Counted from the first letter of the stretch, positions 1 through 7,969 are shown. The stretch is 14,369 nucleotides of DNA from SKNW01 sp050485865 (GCA_050485865.1 JBJHCE010000072.1:1-14369), one strand, 5' to 3'. Notes: generated from the letters alone by a model not told the origin. A program made the numbers and translations.

Positions 1-214
1 CCTGGGTCAGGTACAGGAAGGCCTGGGCGGTGTGGTCGTTGTCCCGGGGCTCGACCCCGGCGGGGAGCTCGTTGATCCAGTCGGGGAGCTCGTCCGTGTC
101 CGCGTCTCCTCCGGTGACCACGGTCGAGGGCGCGCGGGTCTCCGGCGTCGACGCGCAGCCGACGACGAAGAAGAGCCCTGCCAGGACCAGCACGGTCCCG
201 AATCGGAAATTCAT
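1..214 (-). CDS. N-terminal part of a lipoprotein (runs off left edge)
   Basis: ATG at 214 opens a reading frame that continues to the window edge, giving 71 residues without a stop. The N-terminus is a classical lipoprotein signal: MNFR, a hydrophobic core (FGTVLVLAGLFFVV) and a lipobox ending VVGC, so Cys20 should be lipidated after signal peptidase II cleavage. The mature part starts with a Ser/Thr/Pro/Asp-rich linker, then a segment around ELPDWINELPAG that looks like the start of a folded domain. The ribosome binding site is the clearest in the window: GGGAGGAT with 8 bases between GGAGG and the ATG. The gene follows gltX after 131 bases and may have its own promoter. The family is not recognisable from this fragment. 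Periplasmic or outer-membrane location is inferred from the signal, since the residues after the Cys (Ala-Ser) do not suggest inner-membrane retention. Confidence 0.8.
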   Translation of the reverse strand, partial: MNFRFGTVLVLAGLFFVVGCASTPETRAPSTVVTGGDADTDELPDWINELPAGVEPRDNDHTAQAFLYLTQ

Positions 215-345
215 CCAGCTATCCTCCCTGTGACGTTCCAGGTGCGAAACCTCGGGATTGTACACTCCGCGGCTCGGCGAGTCCGGGCCGGGGAATGATC
301 CCGCAGTTGGTAACCCGTAAACGTATCGAGGATCCGGGAGGCCCG
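215..345 (-). promoter_or_regulatory. Possible promoter region before the lipoprotein gene
   Basis: The gap between the gltX stop and the lipoprotein start holds TACAAT at 257-262 (minus strand), five of six matches to the sigma-70 -10 consensus, about 42 bases before the ATG. I see no convincing -35 hexamer 16-18 bases upstream, where the sequence is GC-rich. A short CGGG/CCCG inverted repeat follows the gltX stop but has no T-run, so I do not call a terminator. The lipoprotein may be transcribed both from here and by read-through from gltX. Confidence 0.3.
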
Positions 346-1794
346 TCAAACGGAACCCCGGGCCGCCCGGAGGCGAGCCAGGGCTTCGCCGCGGCCGAGG
401 GCGACCAGCACGAGCCCCAGGTCCGGTCCCGATCGGGCCCCGCAGAGGGCGAGCCGGACCGGATGGAAGAGGGCCGGTCCCCTGGCCCCCACCCCCTTCC
501 CCGCCTCCCGGACGGCGACGCCAAGTTCCTCGGCCTCCCACGCTCCCATGCGCTCCAGCGCCTCCTCCACCGCCGCCAGGATCCTTTCCACCGATGGATC
601 CCCCTCCGGGAACTCCGCCCGGAGTTCGGCGTGCCCTGCCATCAGGGTCTCCTCGTCGGGAAAGACGAGGGCCAGGGCCTCGTTCACGTCGGCGAGAACC
701 TGGAGCCGGGTCCGGATCGCCGCCACGGCCCGGCAGAGCGCATCCCCCTCCAGCGGAAAGCGGGATCGGTCCACGAACGAGGTGACCTGCGCGCAGAGGT
801 CATCGAGGGGGACAAGCGCCAGGTGCTGACCGGCGACCCACCGGAGCTTCTCCGGGTCGAACACCGTGTCCGACACCCCCACCCGGTCCAGCGTCATCCG
901 GGCCACGAGTTCGTCCCGGGTGAGCACCTCGCGGTCGTCCCCGGGCGACCATCCGAGGAGGGAGAGGTAGTTCACCACGGCGTCCGGGGGGTATCCCTCC
1001 GACCGCAGGGCCTCCATGCCCTCCGCGCCCTCGCGCTTCGAGAGTTTCCGGCGGTCCGCCCCCAGCACCATGGGGAGATGGGCGAAGGCAGGCCGATCCG
1101 CCCCGAGCGCGTCGAAGAGGAGGGCCTGCTTCGGCGTGTTCGAGAGATGCCCGGCCCCGCGGATCACGTGGGTGATCGCCATCTCCACGTCATCCACGAC
1201 CACGGCGAAGTTGTACGTCGCCCGGCCGTCGGCGCGGAGAATCACGAAATCCCCCATGTCCCTGCCGTGGAAGCGAATGGATCCGCGCACCTCGTCCCGG
1301 ATCTCGATGGCCTCGCGGGGTACGGGGAAGCGGATCGCCGCAGCCTCCCCCGCCTCCCTCCGGCTCCGGGCCACCGCCGGGTCCAGGCGGTCACACCCCC
1401 CGGGGCACCCGGGCGCAGGCGCCCCTCCCTCTCCCACCCGGGCCTCGGCGGGCTCCCCCCCGGCCAGGTCGGGGCAGAAGCAGAGGTAGGCCTTCCCTTC
1501 TTCCAGGAGTCGCTCCGCCGCCGCCCGGTGCCGTTTCTCCCGCTCGCTCTGCCGGTAGGGGCCGTAGGGACCATCCCGGTCCGGCCCCTCGTCCCAGTCG
1601 AGCCCCGCCCAGCGGAGGTCGTCGAGGATGGACTCGAGGGCCCCGGGCACGTTCCGGTCCCGGTCCGTGTCCTCCACCCGGATCACGAAGGCGCCTCCGT
1701 GGTGCCGGGCAAAGAGATGATTGAAGACGGCCACCCTCAGGTTGCCGAGGTGGAGCCGCCCGGTGGGGCTCGGTGCGAAGCGGGTGCGGATCAT
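346..1794 (-). CDS. gltX: Glutamyl-tRNA synthetase
   Basis: Cytoplasmic class I aminoacyl-tRNA synthetase that charges tRNA-Glu with glutamate using ATP. The 482-residue product has the usual family length. Visible landmarks are the N-terminal FAPSPTGRLHLGN block, where HLGN at residues 15-18 is the HIGH-type signature, VEDTDRDRN at about 40-48, and the KMSKS-type loop KLSKR at 250-254. NYLSLLGW at about 275-282 is followed by a helical anticodon-binding region ending in the conserved LFHPVRLALCG block near 442-452. A CxC pair (C105, C107) followed by C130 and C134 could form the zinc site found in many GluRS. The intervening segment is Gly/Ala/Pro-rich and somewhat long. ATG at 1794 is chosen because it gives the canonical N-terminus and overlaps the uvrC stop by four bases (ATGA). 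Whether it discriminates Glu from Gln tRNA cannot be read here. Confidence 0.96.
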   Translation of the reverse strand: MIRTRFAPSPTGRLHLGNLRVAVFNHLFARHHGGAFVIRVEDTDRDRNVPGALESILDDLRWAGLDWDEGPDRDGPYGPYRQSEREKRHRAAAERLLEEGKAYLCFCPDLAGGEPAEARVGEGGAPAPGCPGGCDRLDPAVARSRREAGEAAAIRFPVPREAIEIRDEVRGSIRFHGRDMGDFVILRADGRATYNFAVVVDDVEMAITHVIRGAGHLSNTPKQALLFDALGADRPAFAHLPMVLGADRRKLSKREGAEGMEALRSEGYPPDAVVNYLSLLGWSPGDDREVLTRDELVARMTLDRVGVSDTVFDPEKLRWVAGQHLALVPLDDLCAQVTSFVDRSRFPLEGDALCRAVAAIRTRLQVLADVNEALALVFPDEETLMAGHAELRAEFPEGDPSVERILAAVEEALERMGAWEAEELGVAVREAGKGVGARGPALFHPVRLALCGARSGPDLGLVLVALGRGEALARLRAARGSV

Positions 1795-3668
1795 GGCGTG
1801 GAAGATGGCGGATCCCCGCCCCCCGACGAAGCCCTCCCCTCCAGGTGCTCGATGATCCGCACCCCCAGTGCCTCGGAGAACCCCGGCACCAGGGCGATCC
1901 CCGCCGCCCCCGCCTCCCGGACCCCTTCCACCGAGCCGAAGCGGACGAGGAGTGCCCGCTCCCGCGACGGACCCACCCCGGGGATCTCCCCGAGTTCGCT
2001 CCGGATCGTCCGGCGGGACCGGAGCTTCCGGCTGTAGGTCAGGGCGAACCGGTGCGCCTCGTTCCTGACCCGCTGGAGAAGTCGGAGCGAGGGATCCCGC
2101 CGGCCGATCCGGATCCCGTCCCGACGCCCCGGAAGGAAGACCTCCTCCTCGCGCTTCGCCAGCGCACACACCGCCACCTCCGGCGCCCCCACCCGGCCCA
2201 GCACCGGGAGCACCGCCGAGAGCTGCCCCTTCCCCCCGTCCACGACGACGAGCTCCGGGAGAGGCGCTCCCTCGTCCAGCCTCCGCTTCAGGTAGCGCTC
2301 CACTGCCTCGGCCATGGACCGGAAATCGTCGTTCCCCCAGTCGCCCCGGATCCGCATGTGCCGGTAGAGCGCCTTCCGGGGCTCGCCGTTCTCGAACGCC
2401 ACCGCCGACGCCACCACCTCCGTCCCGCCCATGTGCGAAATGTCGAAACACACGATGAAGCGGGGCACGACCTTGAGTCCGAGTCGGTCCTGGAGCTCGT
2501 AGAGTACCTCGTCGGCCCGTTCCGCCGGCACCGCGCCTTCCCCTCCCTCGAGTGTCACGCGGTCCTCGAGGAGGTGCCGGGCATTCGTGCGGGCAAGCTC
2601 GGCGAGCCTGCGTTTCCCCCCCCGCTGCGGAACGTGGAACCGCACCTGACGTCCCCTCCGCCCCGAGAGCACCTCCTCCAGGAGGCCCCGGTCGCCGAAA
2701 TCCTCCGGAACGAGGACCTCGTCGGGTAGCTCGGCGATCCCGGCCTCGCCCCGCCCCAGGTAGTACCGGCTGGCGAAGGCCCCGAGGAGGGATCCGTCGT
2801 CCTCCTCACCCAGGGCATCGAAGCGGTGCGTCTCGCGGCCGAGGAGGGTCCCCTTCCGGATCCGGAGGACCACGGCGGCGCCCGCCTCCCCGTCACGGGC
2901 GATCCCCACCACGTCCTGGTCCCCGCCGTCGGCCCGCTCCACCCGCTGGTCCCGGCCCAGCGCCTCGAGGCCGTGGAGGATGTCCCGTCGCCGGGCCGCC
3001 TCCTCGAAGCGATGCTCCGCCGCGAGCCCCCGCATTTCCTCTTCCATGGTCCGGCGGAGCTCGGCGGTGTTTCCCTCCAGGATGCGGAGGAGGGCGTCCA
3101 CCGATGCGCGGTAGGCTTCCCGCCCCTGCAACCCGGTGCACGGGGCCTGGCACCGCCCGATGTGGTAGTCCAGGCAGGGGCGGGGCGGCGACTCCTTCGG
3201 AAGCCGGTAGCGGCAGGAGCGGATCGTGTGGACCCGCTTCAGGTGTTCCAGCGCCTGCCGGAGGGCCCCCACCCGGGTGAAGGGGCCGAAGTACCGGGCC
3301 CCGTCGTCCCGGACCCGGCGCGTGACGTGGACCCGGGGAAAGGGCTCCTGCACCGTGACCCGGACGTAGGGATACCGCTTGTCATCGCGGAGCTGGATGT
3401 TGAAGCGGGGCCGGTGCTCCTTGATCAGGTTGCTCTCGAGGAGGAGGGCCTCGGCCTCGGAAGCAAGGACGATCGTGTCCACCTCCACCGCCCTCCGGCC
3501 AAGCTCGCGGAGACGGACCCCCCGATTGCGGTCGTTGCGGAAGTAGCTCCGCACGCGCCCCCGAAGGGAGTTCGCCTTCCCGATGTAGAGGACCCGCCCT
3601 TCCGCATCGCGGAAGAGGTAGACCCCGGGGTCGGTGGGAAGGGAATCCAGGCGTGCGCTGTCGATCAT
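1791..3668 (-). CDS. uvrC: UvrABC excinuclease subunit C
   Basis: Makes both incisions around bulky DNA lesions in nucleotide excision repair after UvrA/UvrB have loaded; cytoplasmic. The 625-residue product is full length. Domains in order: GIY-YIG nuclease (GVY at 15-17, YIG at 28-30, Glu78 in LLESNLIKEHRP); a cysteine cluster C152, C165, C173, C177, matching the UvrC iron-sulfur motif; a UVR (UvrB-binding) helix pair at about 202-237; the RNase H-like 5' nuclease with FDISHMGG (Asp409), VVVDGGKGQL (Asp477) and His539 in RNEAHRFA as the likely catalytic triad; and a C-terminal helix-hairpin-helix pair at about 560-612 (LGEIPGVGPSRERALL). ATG at 3668 overlaps the murJ stop by four bases and gives the canonical IDSARLDSLPTDPGVY start. 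The open frame extends much further upstream, but that part only shadows murJ. Translation is probably coupled to murJ and in turn to gltX. Confidence 0.97.
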   Translation of the reverse strand: MIDSARLDSLPTDPGVYLFRDAEGRVLYIGKANSLRGRVRSYFRNDRNRGVRLRELGRRAVEVDTIVLASEAEALLLESNLIKEHRPRFNIQLRDDKRYPYVRVTVQEPFPRVHVTRRVRDDGARYFGPFTRVGALRQALEHLKRVHTIRSCRYRLPKESPPRPCLDYHIGRCQAPCTGLQGREAYRASVDALLRILEGNTAELRRTMEEEMRGLAAEHRFEEAARRRDILHGLEALGRDQRVERADGGDQDVVGIARDGEAGAAVVLRIRKGTLLGRETHRFDALGEEDDGSLLGAFASRYYLGRGEAGIAELPDEVLVPEDFGDRGLLEEVLSGRRGRQVRFHVPQRGGKRRLAELARTNARHLLEDRVTLEGGEGAVPAERADEVLYELQDRLGLKVVPRFIVCFDISHMGGTEVVASAVAFENGEPRKALYRHMRIRGDWGNDDFRSMAEAVERYLKRRLDEGAPLPELVVVDGGKGQLSAVLPVLGRVGAPEVAVCALAKREEEVFLPGRRDGIRIGRRDPSLRLLQRVRNEAHRFALTYSRKLRSRRTIRSELGEIPGVGPSRERALLVRFGSVEGVREAGAAGIALVPGFSEALGVRIIEHLEGRASSGGGDPPSSTP

Positions 3669-5389
3669 CGGGAGGCGAGGCGGCGGCCCAGGGCCTCGGT
3701 GAGGGGGCTCGGCACCCCCAGGAGACGGGTCACCCCCAGGTATACCCCCCCGGTGGCCCCGAGGATCAGGACCGCGCCGGGGATCGGGTGCAGGGTGGGA
3801 TCCCACGCCGCGAGCCCCCACCGGGCTGAGGCACCCACACCCACCGCCAGGAGCGCCGCCAGAACGAGCCGGACCAGGGTCCCGCCCCCGCCCCCGTGGG
3901 GACCGATGACGGTGCCGAGCTCCCGTCGCAGAAGGCCGAGTTCGAGCCAGGCCGCCACCGCCGACCCCAGGGCAAGCCCCACCGCACCGTAGCGGAGCCC
4001 CGCCCCGGCCTCGATCCGGTCCAGGGGAAACATGAGCGCGGCCCCAAGGGCGAGCGCCACCCCGACCCGGAGCGCCGCCACCCAGGCCGGGGTCTTCGTG
4101 TTCCCCAGTGCGTAGAAGGCGGAAGAGAGGAGCCGGGAGGTGGCCGACGCCCCCATCCCGAGGGCATACGCGCCGAGGACCGCCCAGGTCAGGCGGACCT
4201 CCGCGGCCCCGAAGGCCCCGGTCTGGTAGAGCGCCGCCACCACCACGTCGCCGAGAACCAGGTACACCGCCGCCGACGGCACGAGGAACCAGGCCACCCG
4301 GGCCATACCCTGGCGCACCGCCACGGCGAGCGCGCCCGCCGCCTCGGCATCCGGGGGGGCGGGCCTCCCCCCACCCGACCCCGCCCGCTTCCGGGCGAGT
4401 TCGGGAAGCTCGCTTGCCGCCACCGCCATACCGAAAAGCGAGATCGGAAGCATGTAGAGGGTCTGCGCGTACCCCATCACCGCGAGGGCGCCGGTGGCCA
4501 GGAGCGCCGCCAGCGTGAAGTCCAGGAGCCCGCTCAGGTTCACGACCCCTCGACCGAGGAGGACCGGCACGAATGTTCGCACCGCCTCCCGCACCCCCTC
4601 CACCTGCCGGAGCACCGCGAGCCGGAAGGTAGGGCGGGTCCCCCCGGCGGCCCGTAGCGCGGCCGGCACCTGGAGACCGAACTGGAGCACGCCGCCGGCG
4701 AGGGCCCCCACGGCAGTCACCCGAAGGAGGGCTTCCGCGTCGAATCCCAGGAACCACCCCCCGGCCATGAGGGCCGCGAGGATCGCCCCGTTCCAGGCCA
4801 CGGGGGCGACGTACGGGAGGAAGAAGCGCCGGTGCGTGTTCAGGATCCCGAGGGACCAGGCCGAGAGCACGAGGATCCCGGTCATCGGGAAGAGGATGCG
4901 CACGAGGGCGGTGGTGCGCGCCTGCTGTTCCGCGTCGAAGCCGGCGAAGAAGACCGCCACGAGCACCGGGGCGAGCGCCATCCCGAGGAGGACGAGGGCA
5001 CCCGCGGCCATGAAGAGGAGTCCGAAGACCGCGCCGGCAAAGCGGCGGGCCACCTCGCGCCGCCCCTCCTCCTCGAGCCTTGCGTAGATCGGAATGAACG
5101 ATGCCGAGAGCGTGCCCTCCCCCAGGAGGTTCTGGAGTACGTTCGGGAGGCGAAGGGCGGCGCGCCAGGCGTCGGCGTAGAGGGAGGCACCGAAGAAATG
5201 CCCGATCGCCCGCTCCCGGAGGAGCCCCGCGATGCGGCTCAGGAGGATTCCGGCGGAGACGAGGGCCGCGCTTCTTGCGCCCCGGGGGCCGGACGGACCA
5301 GACGGGCCGGGCGGAGGGGGCGCAGGCGACCCGTTCCCCGGGGGGATGGCGGGGTCGGTCGGGGGGGTGGCGTCAGTCGGGGGCGCCAC
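3665..5389 (-). CDS. murJ: Lipid II flippase MurJ
   Basis: Integral inner-membrane protein of the MOP exporter superfamily that moves lipid II across the membrane for peptidoglycan synthesis. The 574-residue product has many hydrophobic segments and the conserved N-terminal blocks SRIAGLLRE (51-59) and the following NVLQNLLGEGTLSASFIPIYA region (83-103). SSAFYALGNTKTP (about 452-464) is the MurJ-type block in the C-terminal half. The start is GTG at 5389, overlapping the upstream small gene by 17 bases. No other ATG, GTG or TTG occurs before the first helix, and no Shine-Dalgarno sequence precedes the GTG, so translation probably depends on coupling. Residues 1 to about 38 are an unusual Pro/Gly/Thr-rich tail absent from typical MurJ proteins. 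A Gly/Pro-rich loop (AGSGGGRPAPPDA) interrupts the middle of the protein. uvrC follows with an ATGA overlap. Confidence 0.94.
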   Translation of the reverse strand: MAPPTDATPPTDPAIPPGNGSPAPPPPGPSGPSGPRGARSAALVSAGILLSRIAGLLRERAIGHFFGASLYADAWRAALRLPNVLQNLLGEGTLSASFIPIYARLEEEGRREVARRFAGAVFGLLFMAAGALVLLGMALAPVLVAVFFAGFDAEQQARTTALVRILFPMTGILVLSAWSLGILNTHRRFFLPYVAPVAWNGAILAALMAGGWFLGFDAEALLRVTAVGALAGGVLQFGLQVPAALRAAGGTRPTFRLAVLRQVEGVREAVRTFVPVLLGRGVVNLSGLLDFTLAALLATGALAVMGYAQTLYMLPISLFGMAVAASELPELARKRAGSGGGRPAPPDAEAAGALAVAVRQGMARVAWFLVPSAAVYLVLGDVVVAALYQTGAFGAAEVRLTWAVLGAYALGMGASATSRLLSSAFYALGNTKTPAWVAALRVGVALALGAALMFPLDRIEAGAGLRYGAVGLALGSAVAAWLELGLLRRELGTVIGPHGGGGGTLVRLVLAALLAVGVGASARWGLAAWDPTLHPIPGAVLILGATGGVYLGVTRLLGVPSPLTEALGRRLASR

Positions 5390-5675
5390 CGGCGAGCCGG
5401 TTCGCGTTGCCCGGAACGGAGGCCGGGCCCTCGGACCGCTCCGTCAGAAGGCGCTGCAGGAACTCCCCTTCCTCCTGGAGGCGCTGCACCTCCAGCGCGA
5501 GGCGGTCCACCTCCCCTTCCAGGTAGCGCACGCGGTCCACCACCACGTCGTCGCCGGTACCGAGGCGGCGATCCTCGATCCGTGCGGCCAGGGCGCGCCC
5601 GATCCGGGAGTCCAGCACGGTGGACAGGATCTCCGGGATCATGAAGGCGAGGACGATGAGGGCGATCCAGAGCAT
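5373..5675 (-). CDS. Small membrane-anchored coiled-coil protein, function unknown
   Basis: Read from ATG at 5675 this is a 100-residue protein. It begins with one hydrophobic helix (MLWIALIVLAFMIPEIL, 1-17), then a charged stretch DSRIGRALAARIEDRRLG. A heptad-like segment follows at about 44-82 (VVVDRVRYLEGEVDRL then ALEVQRLQEEGEFLQRLL), which looks like a coiled coil, and the tail is flexible. The layout resembles PspB-like or other small bitopic regulators, but I cannot assign a family. An alternative start, TTG at 5711, would add 12 residues; ATG is preferred because it puts the helix at the N-terminus. Neither start has a Shine-Dalgarno sequence. A possible -10 element six bases before the ATG suggests a leaderless transcript. 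The 3' end overlaps murJ by 17 bases, so a role near the cell envelope is plausible but unproven. Confidence 0.7.
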   Translation of the reverse strand: MLWIALIVLAFMIPEILSTVLDSRIGRALAARIEDRRLGTGDDVVVDRVRYLEGEVDRLALEVQRLQEEGEFLQRLLTERSEGPASVPGNANRLAGGAPD

Positions 5676-5681
5676 GTCAGG

Positions 5682-5711
5682 AAGGTACCGGGGGTCGGGA
5701 AGTGGGGGCAA
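5682..5711 (-). promoter_or_regulatory. Possible promoter for a leaderless transcript
   Basis: On the minus strand TTGCCC (5706-5711) is followed after 18 bases by TACCTT (5682-5687), matching four and three positions of the sigma-70 -35 and -10 consensus. Only six bases separate TACCTT from the ATG at 5675. Transcription would therefore start at or next to the start codon, which fits the absence of a ribosome binding site. The match is modest and chance is possible. Confidence 0.3.
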
Positions 5712-5731
5712 CGGGAGGAGTCACGCGCGGG

Positions 5732-5748
5732 GGTCCCCGTTCGGGGCC
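5732..5748. other. Short GC-rich hairpin between bshC and the coiled-coil gene
   Basis: GGTCCCCGTTCGGGGCC can fold into a stem of GG and CCCC pairing with GGGG and CC, with one bulged T and a GTTC loop. It lies about 50 bases past the bshC stop, so it could attenuate or protect the bshC transcript. No T-run follows on either strand, so it is not a standard intrinsic terminator. Confidence 0.3.
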
Positions 5749-5796
5749 GCACCCCTCCTTCCACTGGTACGGAACCGGAGGCCCCGGGCTTCACGT

Positions 5797-7458
5797 TCAC
5801 TCCAGGGGTCGAAGCACCGCCTCCTCCGCCCCGGCCCACCACGCTTCGAGCACGCGGTTCCCGTAGCGGGCAAGGTAGTACACCGCCGGGAACACGCGTT
5901 CCTGGGGACGACCGCGGGGGTACAGGTGAAGCTGGGCCTTTTCGAGCTGCTGGAGGGCGATCGCCTGCTCCCGCTTGAGCGCCTGCACCACCTTCCGCTC
6001 CACGTCGTCCACCAGGGCGAACCCCTGGCTCCGGAGGTGATCCACCGGCCCGGCAAGGGTGGGATCCACCTCCCCCACCGCCTTCCGGAGTTCCGCCGTC
6101 CCTTTCGCGAGGGTCCCCTTGAGGCCGCCCAGCGCACGGCGGACGGGCTCCGGGATCTCGTCGCGGAGGAGGCGCCCGGCGAGCTCGTGGTGCGGGCGTT
6201 GGAGCTCCTCCCGCTCGAGGCCGAACTTCTCCAGGACCTTCCCCACCTTGGTCTCCACCACCGTGCCCGAGAGACGCGGATGGATCACCGGCTGACCGAT
6301 CCCATGCCCCTCGAAGACCGGTGCGGTCTGAGCGTAGTACGCGGACTCGCCGGGGCCGGCCACGTATGCCAGGGTGGGCACGAGGGCGCTTTCCACGACG
6401 GGGCGGAGGAGGACGTTGGGCGAGAGGGCGGCCGGGTCCCGGGTGGCCGCTGCTTCCAGCTCTTCCAGGGTGAGGATGCGACCGCTCCGCCGGAGCCGGA
6501 ATCGGGTCGGGGCCCCTTCCCCGCCGGACCCGCCACGGATATCGTGCCCCGCCTCCCCGGGCGCTCCGGGCTCGATGAACAGCCGGTCCCGTCCCTCGGG
6601 GCCCTCGAGAAAGAGGTTCACGCCCCCGTCCAGAAGGGGAACCTGCACCGGGAGCCCGGCCTCCTCGAGTTCGGCGGCCCGGGCCCGGAGCGCCTCCTCC
6701 CGGGTGCGGGCGGCGCGGGCCTCGTGGAGGAGGAGGGGCAGGGCCGCTTCCTGGACCGACGGGTGCTCGGGCGAGAGGATGAAGGGCGCGTGGTCTCCGA
6801 GCTGGGCCAGGAGGAGTTCCGCGAAAGCCGACGGGAGGGTGGCACCGGACCGATAGGCTCCCTCCAGGGCGCGTTCCACCTCCGGGCGGAAATCGGACGG
6901 GGGGAGGAGGGCGAGAAGCCGCTCCCTCAACTGGTCCAGCTCCGCGCCCAGTCGGACCCGGTGGAGCGGGGCGCCCTGGTCTTCCTGCCGCGTCTCGACG
7001 GCCAGCTCCGCCAGCTCGTTGTCCAGGTCCGGAAGGGCGACGCCCCGAACCTCGTCCCAGTCGTGATCCTCGGACGCGACCCAGAAGACCGGGATCACGA
7101 TGCGACCGAGGCGGTCCTCCAGGGAGCGGGCGAGGGCCACCGCGGTGAGGGCCTTGTAGATCGAGTAGAGGGGGCCCCCGAAAAGCCCCGGCTGCTGCCC
7201 GGTGGTCACCGCGAGGCCCCCTTCCCGGACGAAGCGCCCGAGCCTCGCCTCGCCTGCGGGGCCGCCGCCCCTCAGGATCCCGGCGAGGCGCTCGCGCTCG
7301 GGGGTTCCGAAGCGGGCCTCGAGGCCCCGGGCCACCGCCTCGTAGGAGGCGTCGGCTCTGGGGTCGCCGCCGGGGTAGAAGCGAAGGATCGCGGGATCTC
7401 CCCGGAGGACACCCTCCACGAGGGGGGACCCGGCAAGCGGGTGGGTGAAGAACTTCAC
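5797..7458 (-). CDS. bshC: Putative cysteine ligase BshC (bacillithiol biosynthesis)
   Basis: BshC adds cysteine to glucosaminyl-malate, the final step of bacillithiol synthesis in the cytoplasm. The 553-residue product is near the family length. Recognisable blocks are VTTGQQPGLFGGPLYSIYKA (85-103), PVFWVASEDHDWDE (123-136), NVLLRPVVESALVPTLAYV (348-366), AGPGESAYYAQ (367-377), a long charged helical region in the C-terminal third that forms the BshC coiled coil, and a terminal NRVLEAWW. The start is GTG at 7458, giving the typical short N-terminus; upstream there is only a weak CGGAG. It lies 34 bases after rlmH and is probably co-transcribed with it. BshA and BshB, needed for the earlier steps, are not in the window. 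The use of bacillithiol by this organism is inferred from this single gene. Confidence 0.93.
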   Translation of the reverse strand: MKFFTHPLAGSPLVEGVLRGDPAILRFYPGGDPRADASYEAVARGLEARFGTPERERLAGILRGGGPAGEARLGRFVREGGLAVTTGQQPGLFGGPLYSIYKALTAVALARSLEDRLGRIVIPVFWVASEDHDWDEVRGVALPDLDNELAELAVETRQEDQGAPLHRVRLGAELDQLRERLLALLPPSDFRPEVERALEGAYRSGATLPSAFAELLLAQLGDHAPFILSPEHPSVQEAALPLLLHEARAARTREEALRARAAELEEAGLPVQVPLLDGGVNLFLEGPEGRDRLFIEPGAPGEAGHDIRGGSGGEGAPTRFRLRRSGRILTLEELEAAATRDPAALSPNVLLRPVVESALVPTLAYVAGPGESAYYAQTAPVFEGHGIGQPVIHPRLSGTVVETKVGKVLEKFGLEREELQRPHHELAGRLLRDEIPEPVRRALGGLKGTLAKGTAELRKAVGEVDPTLAGPVDHLRSQGFALVDDVERKVVQALKREQAIALQQLEKAQLHLYPRGRPQERVFPAVYYLARYGNRVLEAWWAGAEEAVLRPLE

Positions 7459-7492
7459 GAGGGACGGCTCCGGGAGGCAGGGGGACAGGGGA

Positions 7493-7969
7493 TCACGTCG
7501 CCCCCTTGTGGTAGGGCTCTCCCCGGAGGATCGTCCCGGCGCGGTAGAGCTGCTCCGCGACGAGGAGGCGAGCCACTTCGTGGGGAAAGGTCATGGGGGA
7601 GAGAGACATGTGGAAGGAGGCCCGAGCGGTCACGTCGGGTGCGAAGCCGAACGCACCACCGATCGCGAGGACCAGGAGGGGGGCCGCGTGAAGCTGGCGC
7701 TCGGCCAGCCGCCGGGCCAGTCCGGCGGAGTCGAGTCCCCGGCCCTCCCGGGTCAGGACCCAGAGATCGGCGTCGTCGGGGACCCGGGCCAGGATCCGCT
7801 TCCCCTCCTCCTCCATGACCCGCGCCGGGTCGGATCCCTTCCCCCGTCCCCCTCCCGTCTCCACCTCCACGACCTCGAAGCGAAAGTAATGGGGGATCCG
7901 GCCCTCGTACTCCGCCACGGCGGGCCCCAGGACTCCCTTCACCCGCCCCACCACGACGAGACGGATCAT
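7493..7969 (-). CDS. rlmH: 23S rRNA (pseudouridine-1915-N3)-methyltransferase RlmH
   Basis: SPOUT-class methyltransferase that uses S-adenosylmethionine to methylate pseudouridine 1915 in helix 69 of 23S rRNA in assembled ribosomes. The 158-residue product is family length. The SAM-binding knot is visible as LAIGGAFGFAPDV (about 101-113), followed by HMSLSPMTFPHEVARLL (120-136) and the diagnostic end YRAGTILRGEPYHKG (142-156). ATG at 7969 overlaps the lpxK stop by four bases, and GGAG sits eight bases upstream of the start inside lpxK. The gene is a housekeeping passenger at the end of the lipid A cluster; nothing in the sequence ties its activity to lipid A. Confidence 0.96.
   Translation of the reverse strand: MIRLVVVGRVKGVLGPAVAEYEGRIPHYFRFEVVEVETGGGRGKGSDPARVMEEEGKRILARVPDDADLWVLTREGRGLDSAGLARRLAERQLHAAPLLVLAIGGAFGFAPDVTARASFHMSLSPMTFPHEVARLLVAEQLYRAGTILRGEPYHKGAT

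Noticed and set aside
330..345. CGGG/CCCG inverted repeat just after the gltX stop as a terminator.
   Set aside because: The stem is only four base pairs and no T-run follows.
295..2037. A 580-codon plus-strand open frame opposite gltX and the uvrC end.
   Set aside because: Low-complexity, charged and Pro-rich translation without motifs; gltX and uvrC fully explain the region.
1795..2451. Upstream in-frame extension of gltX into uvrC.
   Set aside because: GluRS begins just before the FAPSPTG block, which starts at the ATG at 1794; the extra sequence is a shadow of uvrC.
3669..4757. Upstream in-frame extension of uvrC into murJ.
   Set aside because: The extension is Arg/Gly/Pro-rich and without homology; the ATG at 3668 gives the canonical UvrC N-terminus and a coupled start.
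5620..7818. A 732-codon plus-strand open frame opposite bshC and rlmH.
   Set aside because: No recognisable family; it mirrors codon structure of the conserved minus-strand genes.
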